NCBI GenBank assembly: GCA_910585595.1
Contig: CAJUET010000004.1
Coordinates: forward strand, 77,514-141,513
Source: an uncultured Christensenella sp.
GTDB lineage: Bacteria > Bacillota > Clostridia > Christensenellales > Borkfalkiaceae
DNA length: 64,000 nt
Reading direction: 5' to 3'
The notes under the pieces were generated by a model. It was not told the origin of the DNA. It ran no database searches and saw only the letters and a program-made list of their open reading frames with translations. The number at the start of each line of letters is the position of its first letter. The first letter of the stretch is position 1. The translations under genes were made by a program, and so were the position numbers. Positions 33,352 to 41,737 of the stretch are shown one piece after another.

Positions 33352-34458
33352 TCAAATTTTTAGCGGATCGGAACGGATAAAACCATCTTTAACAATAAAT
33401 ACAGTAAAATACCGGCAATGTTCAGGGGCGCTTAATTCAATGTTGCAAGAAATTTCGTCCCCTGTCACTGTTAATTCAGTACAATAAGCTAAATATTTTT
33501 TGTAATAGTCAACTTTGAGAGAGTATTGTATTCCAACTTTATCAATTGATAAACTCGAAGTGTTTTTTAAAGTAATATTAGCGACCCAGACAAATGGTGG
33601 ATATATATTAGAATTATCTTTGAGGAAGACAGTTCCACTTATTAATTCGGGTTGAGTCAGTTTTTTTACGGTAAGCGTTATGCCGGAAGAAGAGATATAA
33701 GAATCAGATATGCCTGGAAGGTTACCATGCTCGTTGTTTTCTATCAGTTGATTTGATTCTCCAATAGGGAAAGAAGATGTGTCATAGATTATTTCCGTAT
33801 CGTTGATGGAGCATAAAAGTTGTCCATTTCGTATTTCGATTGATTCAAAATCTGCATATTTTGCAACTTTTAGGTTAACAGCATTGCTATCGCAAATATA
33901 TGGATTTTTTGAAACTCCGTATATTGAAACAATATTTTCTCCTGCAGAAAAAAGCTCATTTTGTAAAGTTAGTTCTTCTTCATAATAATCATCAATAAAG
34001 TTGTTGTTTATGTATAACTTGTAATAATCCGTTGCCTCGTCGTTGAAGTCAACAAATAATTCGGCAGAACGTTTACCTGTATTATTACGAAAACGAGGTG
34101 AGCATTGATTTAATTTTTTTGTTTCAAACCTCAAATTTTTTGAAAATATAGAATTGAGATAATTCTGAGTTTCGGAAATCGCTTTGACTTGCACATTATG
34201 GGTCTCATAATTGCGGCTAACATTTAACTCATATTTGTTCTGATAAGTAATGTAAATTTGGTTGTCGATAGAGACTTCATATTTAGCCGCATTGGGAATT
34301 TTATCCCAGGATATAATTCCTTTATTGTAAGAGACTACAGGTGTATCAAGGGGGGTGGGCTTTGCATTAGAAGGAGGCGTTACTTCGGAAGTTGAACACG
34401 CACTAAGATATAAGATGGAGGTAAAAAATAATACTATTGATAAAATTCTCTTTTTCAT
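33352..34458 (-). CDS. Secreted lipoprotein, probable lysogenic-conversion gene
   Basis: A 368-residue protein with a lipoprotein signal peptide (L-S-A-C, Cys21). The mature part begins with a Pro/Thr-rich spacer, then a fibronectin-III-like segment (V-V-S-Y-N-K-G-I-I-S-W-D-K-I-P-N-A) and further beta domains. The gene is notably AT-rich compared with its neighbours. It lies between integrase and repressor, in the same direction, so it may be expressed in the lysogen. The function is unknown; a surface or exclusion role is speculation. Confidence 0.75.
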   Translation of the reverse strand: MKKRILSIVLFFTSILYLSACSTSEVTPPSNAKPTPLDTPVVSYNKGIISWDKIPNAAKYEVSIDNQIYITYQNKYELNVSRNYETHNVQVKAISETQNYLNSIFSKNLRFETKKLNQCSPRFRNNTGKRSAELFVDFNDEATDYYKLYINNNFIDDYYEEELTLQNELFSAGENIVSIYGVSKNPYICDSNAVNLKVAKYADFESIEIRNGQLLCSINDTEIIYDTSSFPIGESNQLIENNEHGNLPGISDSYISSSGITLTVKKLTQPELISGTVFLKDNSNIYPPFVWVANITLKNTSSLSIDKVGIQYSLKVDYYKKYLAYCTELTVTGDEISCNIELSAPEHCRYFTVFIVKDGFIRSDPLKI

Positions 34459-34473
34459 GGTATCTCTCCTCCA

Positions 34474-35124
34474 TTATATTATGTCGCTTTGAAAGGCGAT
34501 TGCCTTACCGAGTATCGTGATTTCATCGAGTTCGCTACCGATATACACAAACGGTTCGTATTTTGGGTTTTCTGCCTGCAATACGAGCTTTTTCTTTTCG
34601 GGATAAAAATAGACCCGTTTCAGTGTAGCTTCGTCGCCGATGATAACAGCAGCGATTTCTCCGTTATCAACCATTGATTGGGAACGGCAAAAGACTACGT
34701 CGCCGTCGTGAATGCGCGCGCCGATCATGCTGTCTCCGCGCGCCGTTAGGCAAAAGTCGGCTTTTATATTCATACCTGCTTGAACATAGGATTCCCGTTC
34801 CTCGCTCGCAAAGATAGGCTTCCCGCAGGCGATATCGCCGAGCATGGGAATCTTTTGCGTTTGAATAGGAGAGATGTTTGCATAATTAAAAACGTGGGAC
34901 TTTGTTTGTGAGGATTCCCAACCTAATAAATAGGTAGGATTTACCATGAGTGCTTTTGCGATTAATTCGATTTTAGACTGTGGTAAATTAACTAAGCCCA
35001 TTTCAATTTTATTAATGCTCGATCGTGATGTGTAACCTGTAATCTTTGCTAATTCGTCTTGCGTCATTCCTAATTCAATTCGGCGAAGCCTTATTTTTTC
35101 TCCGAACTCTTTCAATCCGTCCAT
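34474..35124 (-). CDS. CI-like prophage repressor (HTH + S24 peptidase)
   Basis: 216 residues. An Xre helix-turn-helix (about 6-60: G-M-T-Q-D-E-L-A-K-I-T-G) joins a LexA-like S24 domain. The cleavage site is Cys100-Gly101 (A-C-G-K-P), the nucleophile Ser132 (G-D-S-M-I) and the general base Lys169 (L-K-R-V-Y-F), so RecA-stimulated self-cleavage is likely. The ATG at 35124 follows GGAGG by 5 bases; a TTG four codons earlier overlaps that site. Confidence 0.93.
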   Translation of the reverse strand: MDGLKEFGEKIRLRRIELGMTQDELAKITGYTSRSSINKIEMGLVNLPQSKIELIAKALMVNPTYLLGWESSQTKSHVFNYANISPIQTQKIPMLGDIACGKPIFASEERESYVQAGMNIKADFCLTARGDSMIGARIHDGDVVFCRSQSMVDNGEIAAVIIGDEATLKRVYFYPEKKKLVLQAENPKYEPFVYIGSELDEITILGKAIAFQSDII

Positions 35125-35144
35125 GATTTCCTCCAAGTGGTGCT

Positions 35145-35173
35145 ATTATAACATGGTAGTGAATAAAAATCAA
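35145..35173 (-). promoter_or_regulatory. Repressor maintenance promoter
   Basis: On the minus strand TTGATT (35173-35168) and TATAAT (35150-35145) are 17 bases apart, directly upstream of the repressor ribosome site. Confidence 0.65.
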
Positions 35174-35212
35174 CAATTTTTGAAAAAAATAAAAAAATTT
35201 TAGAAAAATCAC

Positions 35213-35241
35213 TTGACATTCAACAAAACGCAGTGTAATAT
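35213..35241 (+). promoter_or_regulatory. Early rightward promoter (PR-like)
   Basis: TTGACA (35213-35218) and TAATAT (35236-35241) are 17 bases apart, divergent from the repressor promoter. An operator dyad lies just downstream. Confidence 0.7.
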
Positions 35242-35245
35242 GTAT

Positions 35246-35262
35246 GTAGAATTTAATTCAAC
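35246..35262 (+). promoter_or_regulatory. Prophage operator, copy 1
   Basis: GTAGAATTTAATTCAAC is an imperfect palindrome with GAATT/AATTC arms, located between the early promoter and the Cro-like ATG. A near-identical copy is at 35483. Confidence 0.6.
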
Positions 35263-35275
35263 AGGAGAGATTAAG

Positions 35276-35479
35276 ATGACAAATACGGCAAAATTGCAAG
35301 GAAAAATGCGGGAGAAGGGCTTAACGATTGACATGCTTTCGCGCGAAATTGGGTTGTCGAGAACGGGATTATTTAATAAAATCCACAATAAAAAAGAATT
35401 TCTTTGCATTGAAGTGCAAAAAATCGGTAAAACTCTTGATTTGTCGCCGGCTGAGACACAAGAAATTTTTTTTGCGTAA
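35276..35479 (+). CDS. Cro-like helix-turn-helix protein (DUF739-like)
   Basis: A 67-residue protein. A helix-turn-helix occupies about residues 12-45 (T-I-D-M-L-S-R-E-I-G-L-S-R-T-G-L-F-N-K). The ATG at 35276 has an AGGAGAGA ribosome site. Divergent from the repressor with operators on both sides, it is probably the Cro equivalent. Confidence 0.8.
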   Translation: MTNTAKLQGKMREKGLTIDMLSREIGLSRTGLFNKIHNKKEFLCIEVQKIGKTLDLSPAETQEIFFA

Positions 35480-35482
35480 CGT

Positions 35483-35499
35483 GTAGAATTATATTCAAC
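35483..35499 (+). promoter_or_regulatory. Prophage operator, copy 2
   Basis: GTAGAATTATATTCAAC matches copy 1 at 15 of 17 bases and lies between the Cro-like gene and the next early gene. Confidence 0.6.
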
Positions 35500-35516
35500 A
35501 AATCAAGGAGTCAGTC

Positions 35517-35867
35517 ATGGATAACAAAGAACTTGAAATCGTAGCGCAAGGGGAATTTTTTGATCAAGGCTATCGGGTTGTAACGATAGTCGTTCGATTA
35601 ATCGGTCAGGATATTAGGCAACAAGAATTCAATACGATTGAGTGGAATAACCGCTGTTGCTATGAAACGGAAGAAGAATGGCAGGAATATAAGGCGACTA
35701 AGGCGGCGGCTCGTACAAAATTCAAAGAACGGATGCGCGAATTGCTTGAATTGCAGGACAGCGTATCGTTTACTCTTACGGGCACGTTAAGCGAAATTTT
35801 TACTGCGGTTGCAATGTATCCGATTGAAGACGCTTACGGGGAGGGAAGCAATGGAACGGGAAACTAA
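35517..35867 (+). CDS. Early phage protein of unknown function
   Basis: 116 residues, not recognised. The N-terminal half is beta-rich and the middle (about 55-85) a charged helix. CAAGGAG precedes the ATG. It follows an operator, so it is under repressor control. It overlaps the excisionase-like gene by 17 bases. Confidence 0.65.
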   Translation: MDNKELEIVAQGEFFDQGYRVVTIVVRLIGQDIRQQEFNTIEWNNRCCYETEEEWQEYKATKAAARTKFKERMRELLELQDSVSFTLTGTLSEIFTAVAMYPIEDAYGEGSNGTGN

Positions 35868-36174
35868 AATATTCGAAAGAGATATGATAAGTCGCTTATT
35901 GCCCGTCAACGGAGAAATTCCCGCCCCGGACGGGCGGCGTGCGCCGCGAAAAAGCAGGGCGGCGGCGAACGAGGCAGAAAAGGTTATCGAACCGCTGCTC
36001 TCCATAGTGGAAGCATCGAAGCGATGCGGAGTATCACGCCATCGGATAGACGATGCGATCAACAGCGGCGAACTTGCCTATTATCCGATCGGGGAGCGGG
36101 CGCGGAAAGTGAAGGCGTCGGATATCGTTCGGTGGCTTGAATCGAAGAGGACGACGATCGGAGGCAACGCATGA
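35851..36174 (+). CDS. Excisionase-like MerR-type HTH protein
   Basis: 107 residues. A basic N-terminal region is followed by a DNA-binding domain of the excisionase/HTH_17 type: S-I-V-E-A-S-K-R-C-G-V-S-R-H-R-I-D-D-A-I then P-I-G-E-R-A-R-K-V-K-A-S-D-I. GAGGGAAGCA precedes the ATG at 35851. It is the likely directionality factor for the tyrosine integrase; a transcription regulator role cannot be excluded. Confidence 0.75.
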   Translation: MERETKIFERDMISRLLPVNGEIPAPDGRRAPRKSRAAANEAEKVIEPLLSIVEASKRCGVSRHRIDDAINSGELAYYPIGERARKVKASDIVRWLESKRTTIGGNA

Positions 36175-36428
36175 AAACGCAATGCGTTGTTGAGATGATG
36201 CGTTCCGTGCAGATTAAAGAAGCGCGAAAGCCTTTCGAAGTATTCGGGCGAATAGAAAAAGTTTTTTTGAACGGGGCGGAAATTCGCCCGTGGCATATCG
36301 ATTCCGTATTGATCGGAGTCATGCGCCAAAAGGAAAGGCTAAAAGGTTTCAGTATATCAAGGATCAATCAAAAGTGTAGCTTACGCATAATGCTGATACC
36401 GGAAGAAAGAAAAAGGAGAAGTTTATGA
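36171..36428 (+). CDS. Small early phage protein of unknown function
   Basis: 85 residues, basic, no recognised domain. ATGA overlap with the excisionase-like gene and with the next gene shows an operon. Confidence 0.6.
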   Translation: MKTQCVVEMMRSVQIKEARKPFEVFGRIEKVFLNGAEIRPWHIDSVLIGVMRQKERLKGFSISRINQKCSLRIMLIPEERKRRSL

Positions 36429-36634
36429 AATCGAAAGGTATGAAGTGGGAACGCATTGGTAACCGCGAATGGAGAGCTGTCGGCGAAGAGGGATCGTTTT
36501 TCATTTCTCAAATGGGGAGTATGTTTTATTCCCAATACGTTTCAAAAGAAAAGCGCTTTAAGATGCCGCCGAAGCAAAAGTTATCAGAAGCTAAAACCAT
36601 GTGCGAAGAAAACGCATATTGGGAGGACAAATAA
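36425..36634 (+). CDS. Small early phage protein of unknown function
   Basis: 69 residues with several Trp and Lys. It overlaps the previous stop by 4 bases, after a GGAGAAGTTT ribosome site. No domain is recognised. Confidence 0.55.
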   Translation: MKSKGMKWERIGNREWRAVGEEGSFFISQMGSMFYSQYVSKEKRFKMPPKQKLSEAKTMCEENAYWEDK

Positions 36635-36635
36635 A

Positions 36636-36935
36636 GTGATGGACGACGAGATTCAACAAACGGACGATGCCGCAAAGCACGAGGACATGTGGAGAATACT
36701 GCAACTTGCAGAAATTGCCGCCCGCGCCGAGCGACTTGGAATAAGTCGCACAGATCGCTTGACGTCGGTGCTTGATATGGATTTGGCGGATAAGCATTGG
36801 CATTTACGACTGAACGATTGGTTGAACGCCGACGATTTCAATTTTGCACACGATTTTGTCGGAATACAAAATCATATCGATCGGGAAACAAAGTCTTTTG
36901 ACAACAGATTCGTTCCGCGTTTTGCGGCGAATTAA
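36636..36935 (+). CDS. Phage protein, DUF6874-like
   Basis: About 99 residues. The block D-K-H-W-H-L-R-L-N-D-W-L-N-A-D-D-F-N-F-A-H-D then F-V-G-I-Q-N-H-I-D-R resembles a conserved small protein of Firmicutes phages (DUF6874 from memory, not checked). GTG at 36636 sits 8 bases after GGGAGGA; ATG at 36639 is an equal choice. Function unknown. Confidence 0.6.
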   Translation: MMDDEIQQTDDAAKHEDMWRILQLAEIAARAERLGISRTDRLTSVLDMDLADKHWHLRLNDWLNADDFNFAHDFVGIQNHIDRETKSFDNRFVPRFAAN

Positions 36936-36969
36936 AATTGCATTCAAATGCAGAAAAACGGAGGAAACC

Positions 36970-37212
36970 ATGAAATCAATAAAACGGTATTTCGAACAGA
37001 AACGCGAAGCAAGGCGAAAAAGGAAGTTTGTAGATAAATATCTCAAACCGCTCATCGTCAATGCAGATATCCATGCGTGCGATGCCCGTTACAAAAAGGT
37101 CGGCGGTTGCGAGACGGTGACAGTCACCTATCGGGGCGGTGGCGAAGTAGTCGCTGAAGTATCCTGCGACAGTCTGATCGCGCTTTGCCGTGATACTTTG
37201 AAAATTTTATAA
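36970..37212 (+). CDS. Small basic phage protein of unknown function
   Basis: 80 residues, strongly basic N-terminus (Y-F-E-Q-K-R-E-A-R-R-K-R-K). GGAGGAAACC precedes the ATG. No domain is recognised; nucleic-acid binding is a guess from charge. Confidence 0.6.
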   Translation: MKSIKRYFEQKREARRKRKFVDKYLKPLIVNADIHACDARYKKVGGCETVTVTYRGGGEVVAEVSCDSLIALCRDTLKIL

Positions 37213-37223
37213 GGAGACATTTT

Positions 37224-38171
37224 ATGAACAACTTTGAACTCATTTTGCAGAAATCGGAAACGAATGCGCTCACGCTTGAAGAGCGGGAGTTCGTGGAAGT
37301 GCACAAGCAAATCATTTCCTGCGGGGAGATGACGGGACGGTACTTTGTGGAAATGTGCCAAAAAATCAAACAGATGCGCGATCAAAAGCTCTTTCGCGCG
37401 GCGGGGTTCGAATCGTTCGGCGAGTACACGGAAACGGCCTTGAAAATTAAAGAGCGGCAGGCGTACAACTATGCAAAGGCGGCGGATGATTTCAGCGAGA
37501 AATACTTAGAGGAGCATTCCTCTCTCGGAATTACAAAGCTCGGATATATCGCCAAGCTGACGGCTGGCGAGCGCGAAGAGATTGAAGAGAATCTTGACCT
37601 TTTGGCTTCGTCTACAAAGGACGTGGACGAAGCTGTTAAAGCGGCGCTTCGGGAGCGGGACGAAAAGCAGAAGCAGCTCGACATTTTTGCGGAAGAGAAC
37701 GAGAGCCTGAAAGCGGAACTTGCGGAGCGGGAGAGCGGACAGGACAGCTTGCAGAAAGCGTTCGAGGAAAAAAAGGCGGAGCTTGCGGAAGCCAAAAAGC
37801 AGGCGGACGATTTGAAGGCGAAAAAGTCCGATTTGGAGCAAAAGCTGAAAGAAGCGAGGGCGGCGGCGAAGGAAGTTAAAACGGTCCCGGACGAAGAGTC
37901 GAAGAAGTTTGCCGAGGAGCAGAGGGCGCGGGCGGACGAGCTTGAACAGAAGCTCCGCGAGACCAACGCGCAGTTGATTGCCGTAAAGGAGCAGAAAAAG
38001 ACGATTGCGACGGACGAGCTTCTCGTGTTTAAGGTTAAGTTCGACGATCTCCAACGTCTCGGCGAAGAGATCGGGCGTGCACTGTCGGGCATGGAAGAAG
38101 AAAATGCAATTAAATGCAAAAAAGCGTTGAACGCGATTCTTGACGGTTGGAAGGAGGATATGGGCTTATGA
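37224..38171 (+). CDS. DUF3102-like coiled-coil phage protein
   Basis: 315 residues. The first 110 residues match the DUF3102 pattern (F-R-A-A-G-F-E-S-F-G-E-Y-T-E and I-K-E-R-Q-A-Y-N-Y); about 130-265 is one long Glu/Lys/Ala coiled coil. DUF3102 proteins appear in phage and plasmid replication or partition neighbourhoods, role not proven. AAGGAGAC precedes the ATG; overlaps the next gene by 4 bases. Confidence 0.7.
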   Translation: MNNFELILQKSETNALTLEEREFVEVHKQIISCGEMTGRYFVEMCQKIKQMRDQKLFRAAGFESFGEYTETALKIKERQAYNYAKAADDFSEKYLEEHSSLGITKLGYIAKLTAGEREEIEENLDLLASSTKDVDEAVKAALRERDEKQKQLDIFAEENESLKAELAERESGQDSLQKAFEEKKAELAEAKKQADDLKAKKSDLEQKLKEARAAAKEVKTVPDEESKKFAEEQRARADELEQKLRETNAQLIAVKEQKKTIATDELLVFKVKFDDLQRLGEEIGRALSGMEEENAIKCKKALNAILDGWKEDMGL

Positions 38172-38512
38172 AAAAGAACGAATATCTGATCATGCTGTTT
38201 CAGGACAATGAGACGGAAGCAGACGAAAAACAGAAGGAGCTTCACGAAGCTGTGCTTGAATGCACGGTGGAAGCGCTGTCGCAGGCGGACGACAGTACGG
38301 AGGTGGATGCGGCTATCGGGCTTCCTGAATTATTCAAGGTTATCCTGCAATGCGGAAAAGAGTCGAAGGCGCAGTGCGTATCGCCGTTTCGCGCATCGGA
38401 GCTGATTGCGGCAAAGCTCGGCGTGAAGTACGTCCGCCCGCTCGATAGAATGCGCGCACAGTTCGGACAGCCCGCTGCAAAGCCCAAAAAGCGGCTCGAA
38501 GATTTCTTCTGA
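38168..38512 (+). CDS. Small phage protein of unknown function
   Basis: 114 residues, acidic N-terminal half, Lys-rich end (K-P-K-K-R-L-E-D-F-F). Start chosen at the ATGA overlap. Not recognised. Confidence 0.6.
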   Translation: MKKNEYLIMLFQDNETEADEKQKELHEAVLECTVEALSQADDSTEVDAAIGLPELFKVILQCGKESKAQCVSPFRASELIAAKLGVKYVRPLDRMRAQFGQPAAKPKKRLEDFF

Positions 38513-38525
38513 TGGAGGTGCTGTC

Positions 38526-40514
38526 ATGTGTATGTACGGGAGCTATTACGATGGCGGAGATCCGTCCAATGAATACAAAAAGATGATTAAGGCGGCGGAG
38601 ATTCAGAACAAAACGGAACGGCAGAGGAGACGAATCGCAAAGAAGGCTGTTTTAGCAATCGGAGGACTGCCGAACGATTTGTCGGAATGGGTCGATACCA
38701 TTTTCGAGAAAGTCATGTTCTATAAAAAAATCAAGCGCGGTAAGTACACCGCCCGATGTGAAGCGTGTCAAGCGACAGTCGAGTTAAAGCACGCGCGCAG
38801 TTCAAGAAGAATTCAATGTCCGTGTTGCGGCGCAAAAGTAATTTTAAGGGACGCGTCGAAGTTTCCGAGCAGTTATCAGCAAAGGCAGTGTTTCGCAATC
38901 GTAGATAAGGCATCGGACGGATGGACGCAGAGAATTTTTGTGTGTTATAGAAGCACATGTTTTAATCTGAGCGAAGTTTATTCAACGGATCATATCGCAG
39001 AGGAACAGCGGGATTATCTCGATGGGACAGGCCACGTGTGGAGCTTCCACCCGATTCCATACTACGAGTGGGAAACTACGGAACGGTGGGAATCGGGAAG
39101 AGGAAGAGTGCACGGGCAAGGATGGAGCGGTTGGGTGGCGGCAGCGATGCCATTGTGCACTTATCCGCACAATCTGAAAGAGGTATTTCGGAACAGTAAG
39201 TATCAATATTCCGCGCTTGAAATCGCGGCGGAGAAATCGCATATCAATCCATTCCGCTACCTGTCCCATTATGCGAAAGAACCGAAGTTAGAGCTTCTCT
39301 ACAAAGCGGAACTATACGGTGTAGCTATTGACGTCATGTCGGAATGGGGTTCTTCTGATGCAAAACAATTTTTGAGATCTGTCAAATCTTTGAAAGACTT
39401 CGGGATTGACAGCAAAGAAGAATTGGCGGAATGCTCCGCGCTTGATGTCGCGCAGTTAAAAGCGAGAAAGGAAGTAAAATCTTGGAATATCGAGGAGAGC
39501 GACCGAGGAACGGCGCGGGAATTCGTCGAAGACGTCAACAGCCACGGCGGGGATGATCTCGAATATGATTTCATTACGCGGGAACGGTGGTTCAAATATT
39601 ATTTGACGCAGACAGAAGATTATAAAGAACCTTCAAACTTTGTTCATGATTATACCGACTATATTTCCGACTGTTGCACTTTAGGACTGAATCTGAAAGA
39701 TACGGCGGTGAACAGACCGAAGTCCTTGAAATTGTCGCACGATTGGGCGCGGGACGAAATCAAGATACAGGAGACGCAGGTATTCGACGCGCTGATCGAA
39801 GCGGCACACGACACGATGTGTCGTCTTACGGAATGGACGGACGGGAAATTTACGGTGATCATGCCGCGCACCTCGCGGGAGATCGTCGAAGAGGGAGTGC
39901 GGCAAAACCATTGCGTCGGGCGTTACTGCGAACGTGTGGCGGTAGGCGAGAGCGTGATCCTCTTCCTGCGTCGAGCTGACGATGCGGACGCGAACTTTTT
40001 CACCATGGAGATAAAGAAGGATATGTCAAAGCTCGATATCGTTCAGTGCCGCGGATACGGGAACGCGGAAAAGACGGAAGAAGTGGAGAAGTTTCTTAAA
40101 AAGTATGCGCGTTGGTTTAATCATCGTCCGCTCGACGGTTACGATGCAGATAATGTTACGGTGCACTATTTCAAAGCGGTGCGAAAGAAGGACGGACGGT
40201 ATTTTAGCGATCGCGACGGTGGCATGGAGTTCCGCATCGGCGAATGGAAAGAAACCGAAACGGACCGCGATCCCGATAGAGTAGCCGTAAAAGGACTGCA
40301 CGTCGCTTCTCTTGATTTTGCACAGCATTGGGGAGAACGTTGGGATGACGTCGCCATCCTCGAAGTGGAAACGAACATTCACGATGTCGTCGTTCCTGAC
40401 GCAAAGGATCAGGTGCGGACCTCGAAGTTTAAGGTTCTGCGCGAAGTTCCGTTCGAGGAGATGGGCGAGTGGGGCGCACGGCGCATTGCGCGGGCGGCGG
40501 AGAATGCCGCATAG
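38526..40514 (+). CDS. PcfJ-like protein with zinc ribbon and extra C-terminal domain
   Basis: 662 residues. A CxxC pair near 77-80 and another near 98-101 (C-P-C-C-G-A-K) make a zinc ribbon. The middle (about 430-530) carries the PcfJ signature: E-I-V-E-E-G-V-R-Q-N-H-C-V-G-R-Y followed by F-F-T-M-E-I and Q-C-R-G-Y-G-N. The last 110 residues (K-G-L-H-V-A-S-L-D-F-A, V-V-V-P-D-A-K-D-Q-V-R-T-S-K) form a separate domain resembling small phage DUF7666-type proteins. PcfJ function is unknown; it is found on phages and conjugative plasmids. Confidence 0.75.
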   Translation: MCMYGSYYDGGDPSNEYKKMIKAAEIQNKTERQRRRIAKKAVLAIGGLPNDLSEWVDTIFEKVMFYKKIKRGKYTARCEACQATVELKHARSSRRIQCPCCGAKVILRDASKFPSSYQQRQCFAIVDKASDGWTQRIFVCYRSTCFNLSEVYSTDHIAEEQRDYLDGTGHVWSFHPIPYYEWETTERWESGRGRVHGQGWSGWVAAAMPLCTYPHNLKEVFRNSKYQYSALEIAAEKSHINPFRYLSHYAKEPKLELLYKAELYGVAIDVMSEWGSSDAKQFLRSVKSLKDFGIDSKEELAECSALDVAQLKARKEVKSWNIEESDRGTAREFVEDVNSHGGDDLEYDFITRERWFKYYLTQTEDYKEPSNFVHDYTDYISDCCTLGLNLKDTAVNRPKSLKLSHDWARDEIKIQETQVFDALIEAAHDTMCRLTEWTDGKFTVIMPRTSREIVEEGVRQNHCVGRYCERVAVGESVILFLRRADDADANFFTMEIKKDMSKLDIVQCRGYGNAEKTEEVEKFLKKYARWFNHRPLDGYDADNVTVHYFKAVRKKDGRYFSDRDGGMEFRIGEWKETETDRDPDRVAVKGLHVASLDFAQHWGERWDDVAILEVETNIHDVVVPDAKDQVRTSKFKVLREVPFEEMGEWGARRIARAAENAA

Positions 40515-40525
40515 AGGGAGAAATT

Positions 40526-40744
40526 ATGACAAACAAAACGCTGTATGAACTGAGAATGAAGGCGGGGAAGAGCCTTTGGGAAACGGCGCGAGAATTGCAT
40601 ACGACTGTCAAAATGATTAGCGAGTTCGAAGCGGGGAAACGCGGTCTCGGAATCACGAGGACGATTTCGTTGGCGAAGATATACGGCTGTTCCGTGCAAG
40701 ACGTTGTAAACGCACAAAAGCGGAGCACGGGAGGCAATGAATGA
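40526..40744 (+). CDS. Small Xre-type HTH protein
   Basis: 72 residues, one helix-turn-helix (L-R-M-K-A-G-K-S-L-W-E-T-A-R-E-L). AGGGAGAAATT precedes the ATG at 40526. Probably a phage regulator; target unknown. Confidence 0.7.
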   Translation: MTNKTLYELRMKAGKSLWETARELHTTVKMISEFEAGKRGLGITRTISLAKIYGCSVQDVVNAQKRSTGGNE

Positions 40745-40998
40745 AATTTCAAGTAGGGGATAAGGTGCGGGTCAAAACAATGCAAGAACTTGCCGCGCTC
40801 TATGGGAAACCGCATCAAGGGTATTGCGGGGCAATGGTGATTGTGTCGGGCGGATATAATTTCGTCAGCGGGATGGAACAGTTCGGCGGAACGGTTCAGG
40901 CAGTGACGGAAATTTACAAAGACGAAGGGTACAGATTGGGCAATGCGGACGGAAGATACATATTTACGGATGCCATGCTCGATCGGGTGGGCGTTTAG
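40741..40998 (+). CDS. Small phage protein, SH3/KOW-like beta barrel
   Basis: 85 residues. K-F-Q-V-G-D-K-V-R-V-K-T at the start is typical of small SH3-like barrels. ATGAATGA overlap with the previous gene. Function unknown. Confidence 0.6.
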   Translation: MKFQVGDKVRVKTMQELAALYGKPHQGYCGAMVIVSGGYNFVSGMEQFGGTVQAVTEIYKDEGYRLGNADGRYIFTDAMLDRVGV

Positions 40999-40999
40999 C

Positions 41000-41260
41000 A
41001 TGAATGACGATACGCCTGTGTTGAAATTCGTCCCGCCCGTTCCGATTGAAGAGCGGTGCGACTTTTGCGGAGATTTGAAAACCAAAGCGGAGTTTTTCTG
41101 CGATATGCCCGTCATGAAGATTCAAACGACGGAGGATTTCGAAACATGCATTTTTACCTGTGACAAAAAACTGTGTCGGAAATGTACTACCCGCATAAAC
41201 GGATTTGATTTCTGCCCCGATTGCATTCGGAAGATAAAATCTACAATCAAAGGAGTGTAA
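41000..41260 (+). CDS. Cysteine-rich zinc-binding phage protein
   Basis: 86 residues with C-D-F-C-G, C-D-K-K-L-C-R-K-C and C-P-D-C, enough for two zinc sites. No family recognised. Confidence 0.65.
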   Translation: MNDDTPVLKFVPPVPIEERCDFCGDLKTKAEFFCDMPVMKIQTTEDFETCIFTCDKKLCRKCTTRINGFDFCPDCIRKIKSTIKGV

Positions 41261-41263
41261 AAC

Positions 41264-41737
41264 ATGAAATACGCAGAGCAGACGACGGTATCAAGCGAAC
41301 GGAGCCGCGCCGAGATCGAGACCATTCTCGGGCGCTACGGGGCGAGCTCGTTTGCGTATATGTGGCAGGGCACGACGGCATTGATACTCTTTGAATACAA
41401 AGATAAGCGCATTAAGTTCGTTTTGAATCTACCGAGCAGGGAAGATAAGACGATCAAGTACACGCCCGAACGCGGCACTGTTCGGAGCCGTGAAGCGCAA
41501 GAAAAAGCTTACGAGCAGGCGGTGAGGCAAAAGTGGCGGGCGTTGGCGCTCGTCATAAAAGCCAAGCTCGAAGCCGTGGAGAGCGGGATCAGCGTCTTTG
41601 AAGAGGAATTTATGGCGAACATCGTTTTGCCGAACGGGCAGACCACGGCGGAATATATGATCCCGCAGATTAACGAAGCGTATCGTCTTAATAAGATGCC
41701 GCCGCTGTTGCCTATGTTGGACGGAGGAAAATCATGA
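41264..41737 (+). CDS. Conserved phage protein of unknown function
   Basis: 157 residues. The start K-Y-A-E-Q-T-T-V-S-S-E-R-S-R-A-E-I-E-T-I-L-G-R-Y-G pattern is one I recall from many phage genomes without a known role. The protein is alpha/beta. AAGGAGTGT precedes it. Confidence 0.65.
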   Translation: MKYAEQTTVSSERSRAEIETILGRYGASSFAYMWQGTTALILFEYKDKRIKFVLNLPSREDKTIKYTPERGTVRSREAQEKAYEQAVRQKWRALALVIKAKLEAVESGISVFEEEFMANIVLPNGQTTAEYMIPQINEAYRLNKMPPLLPMLDGGKS

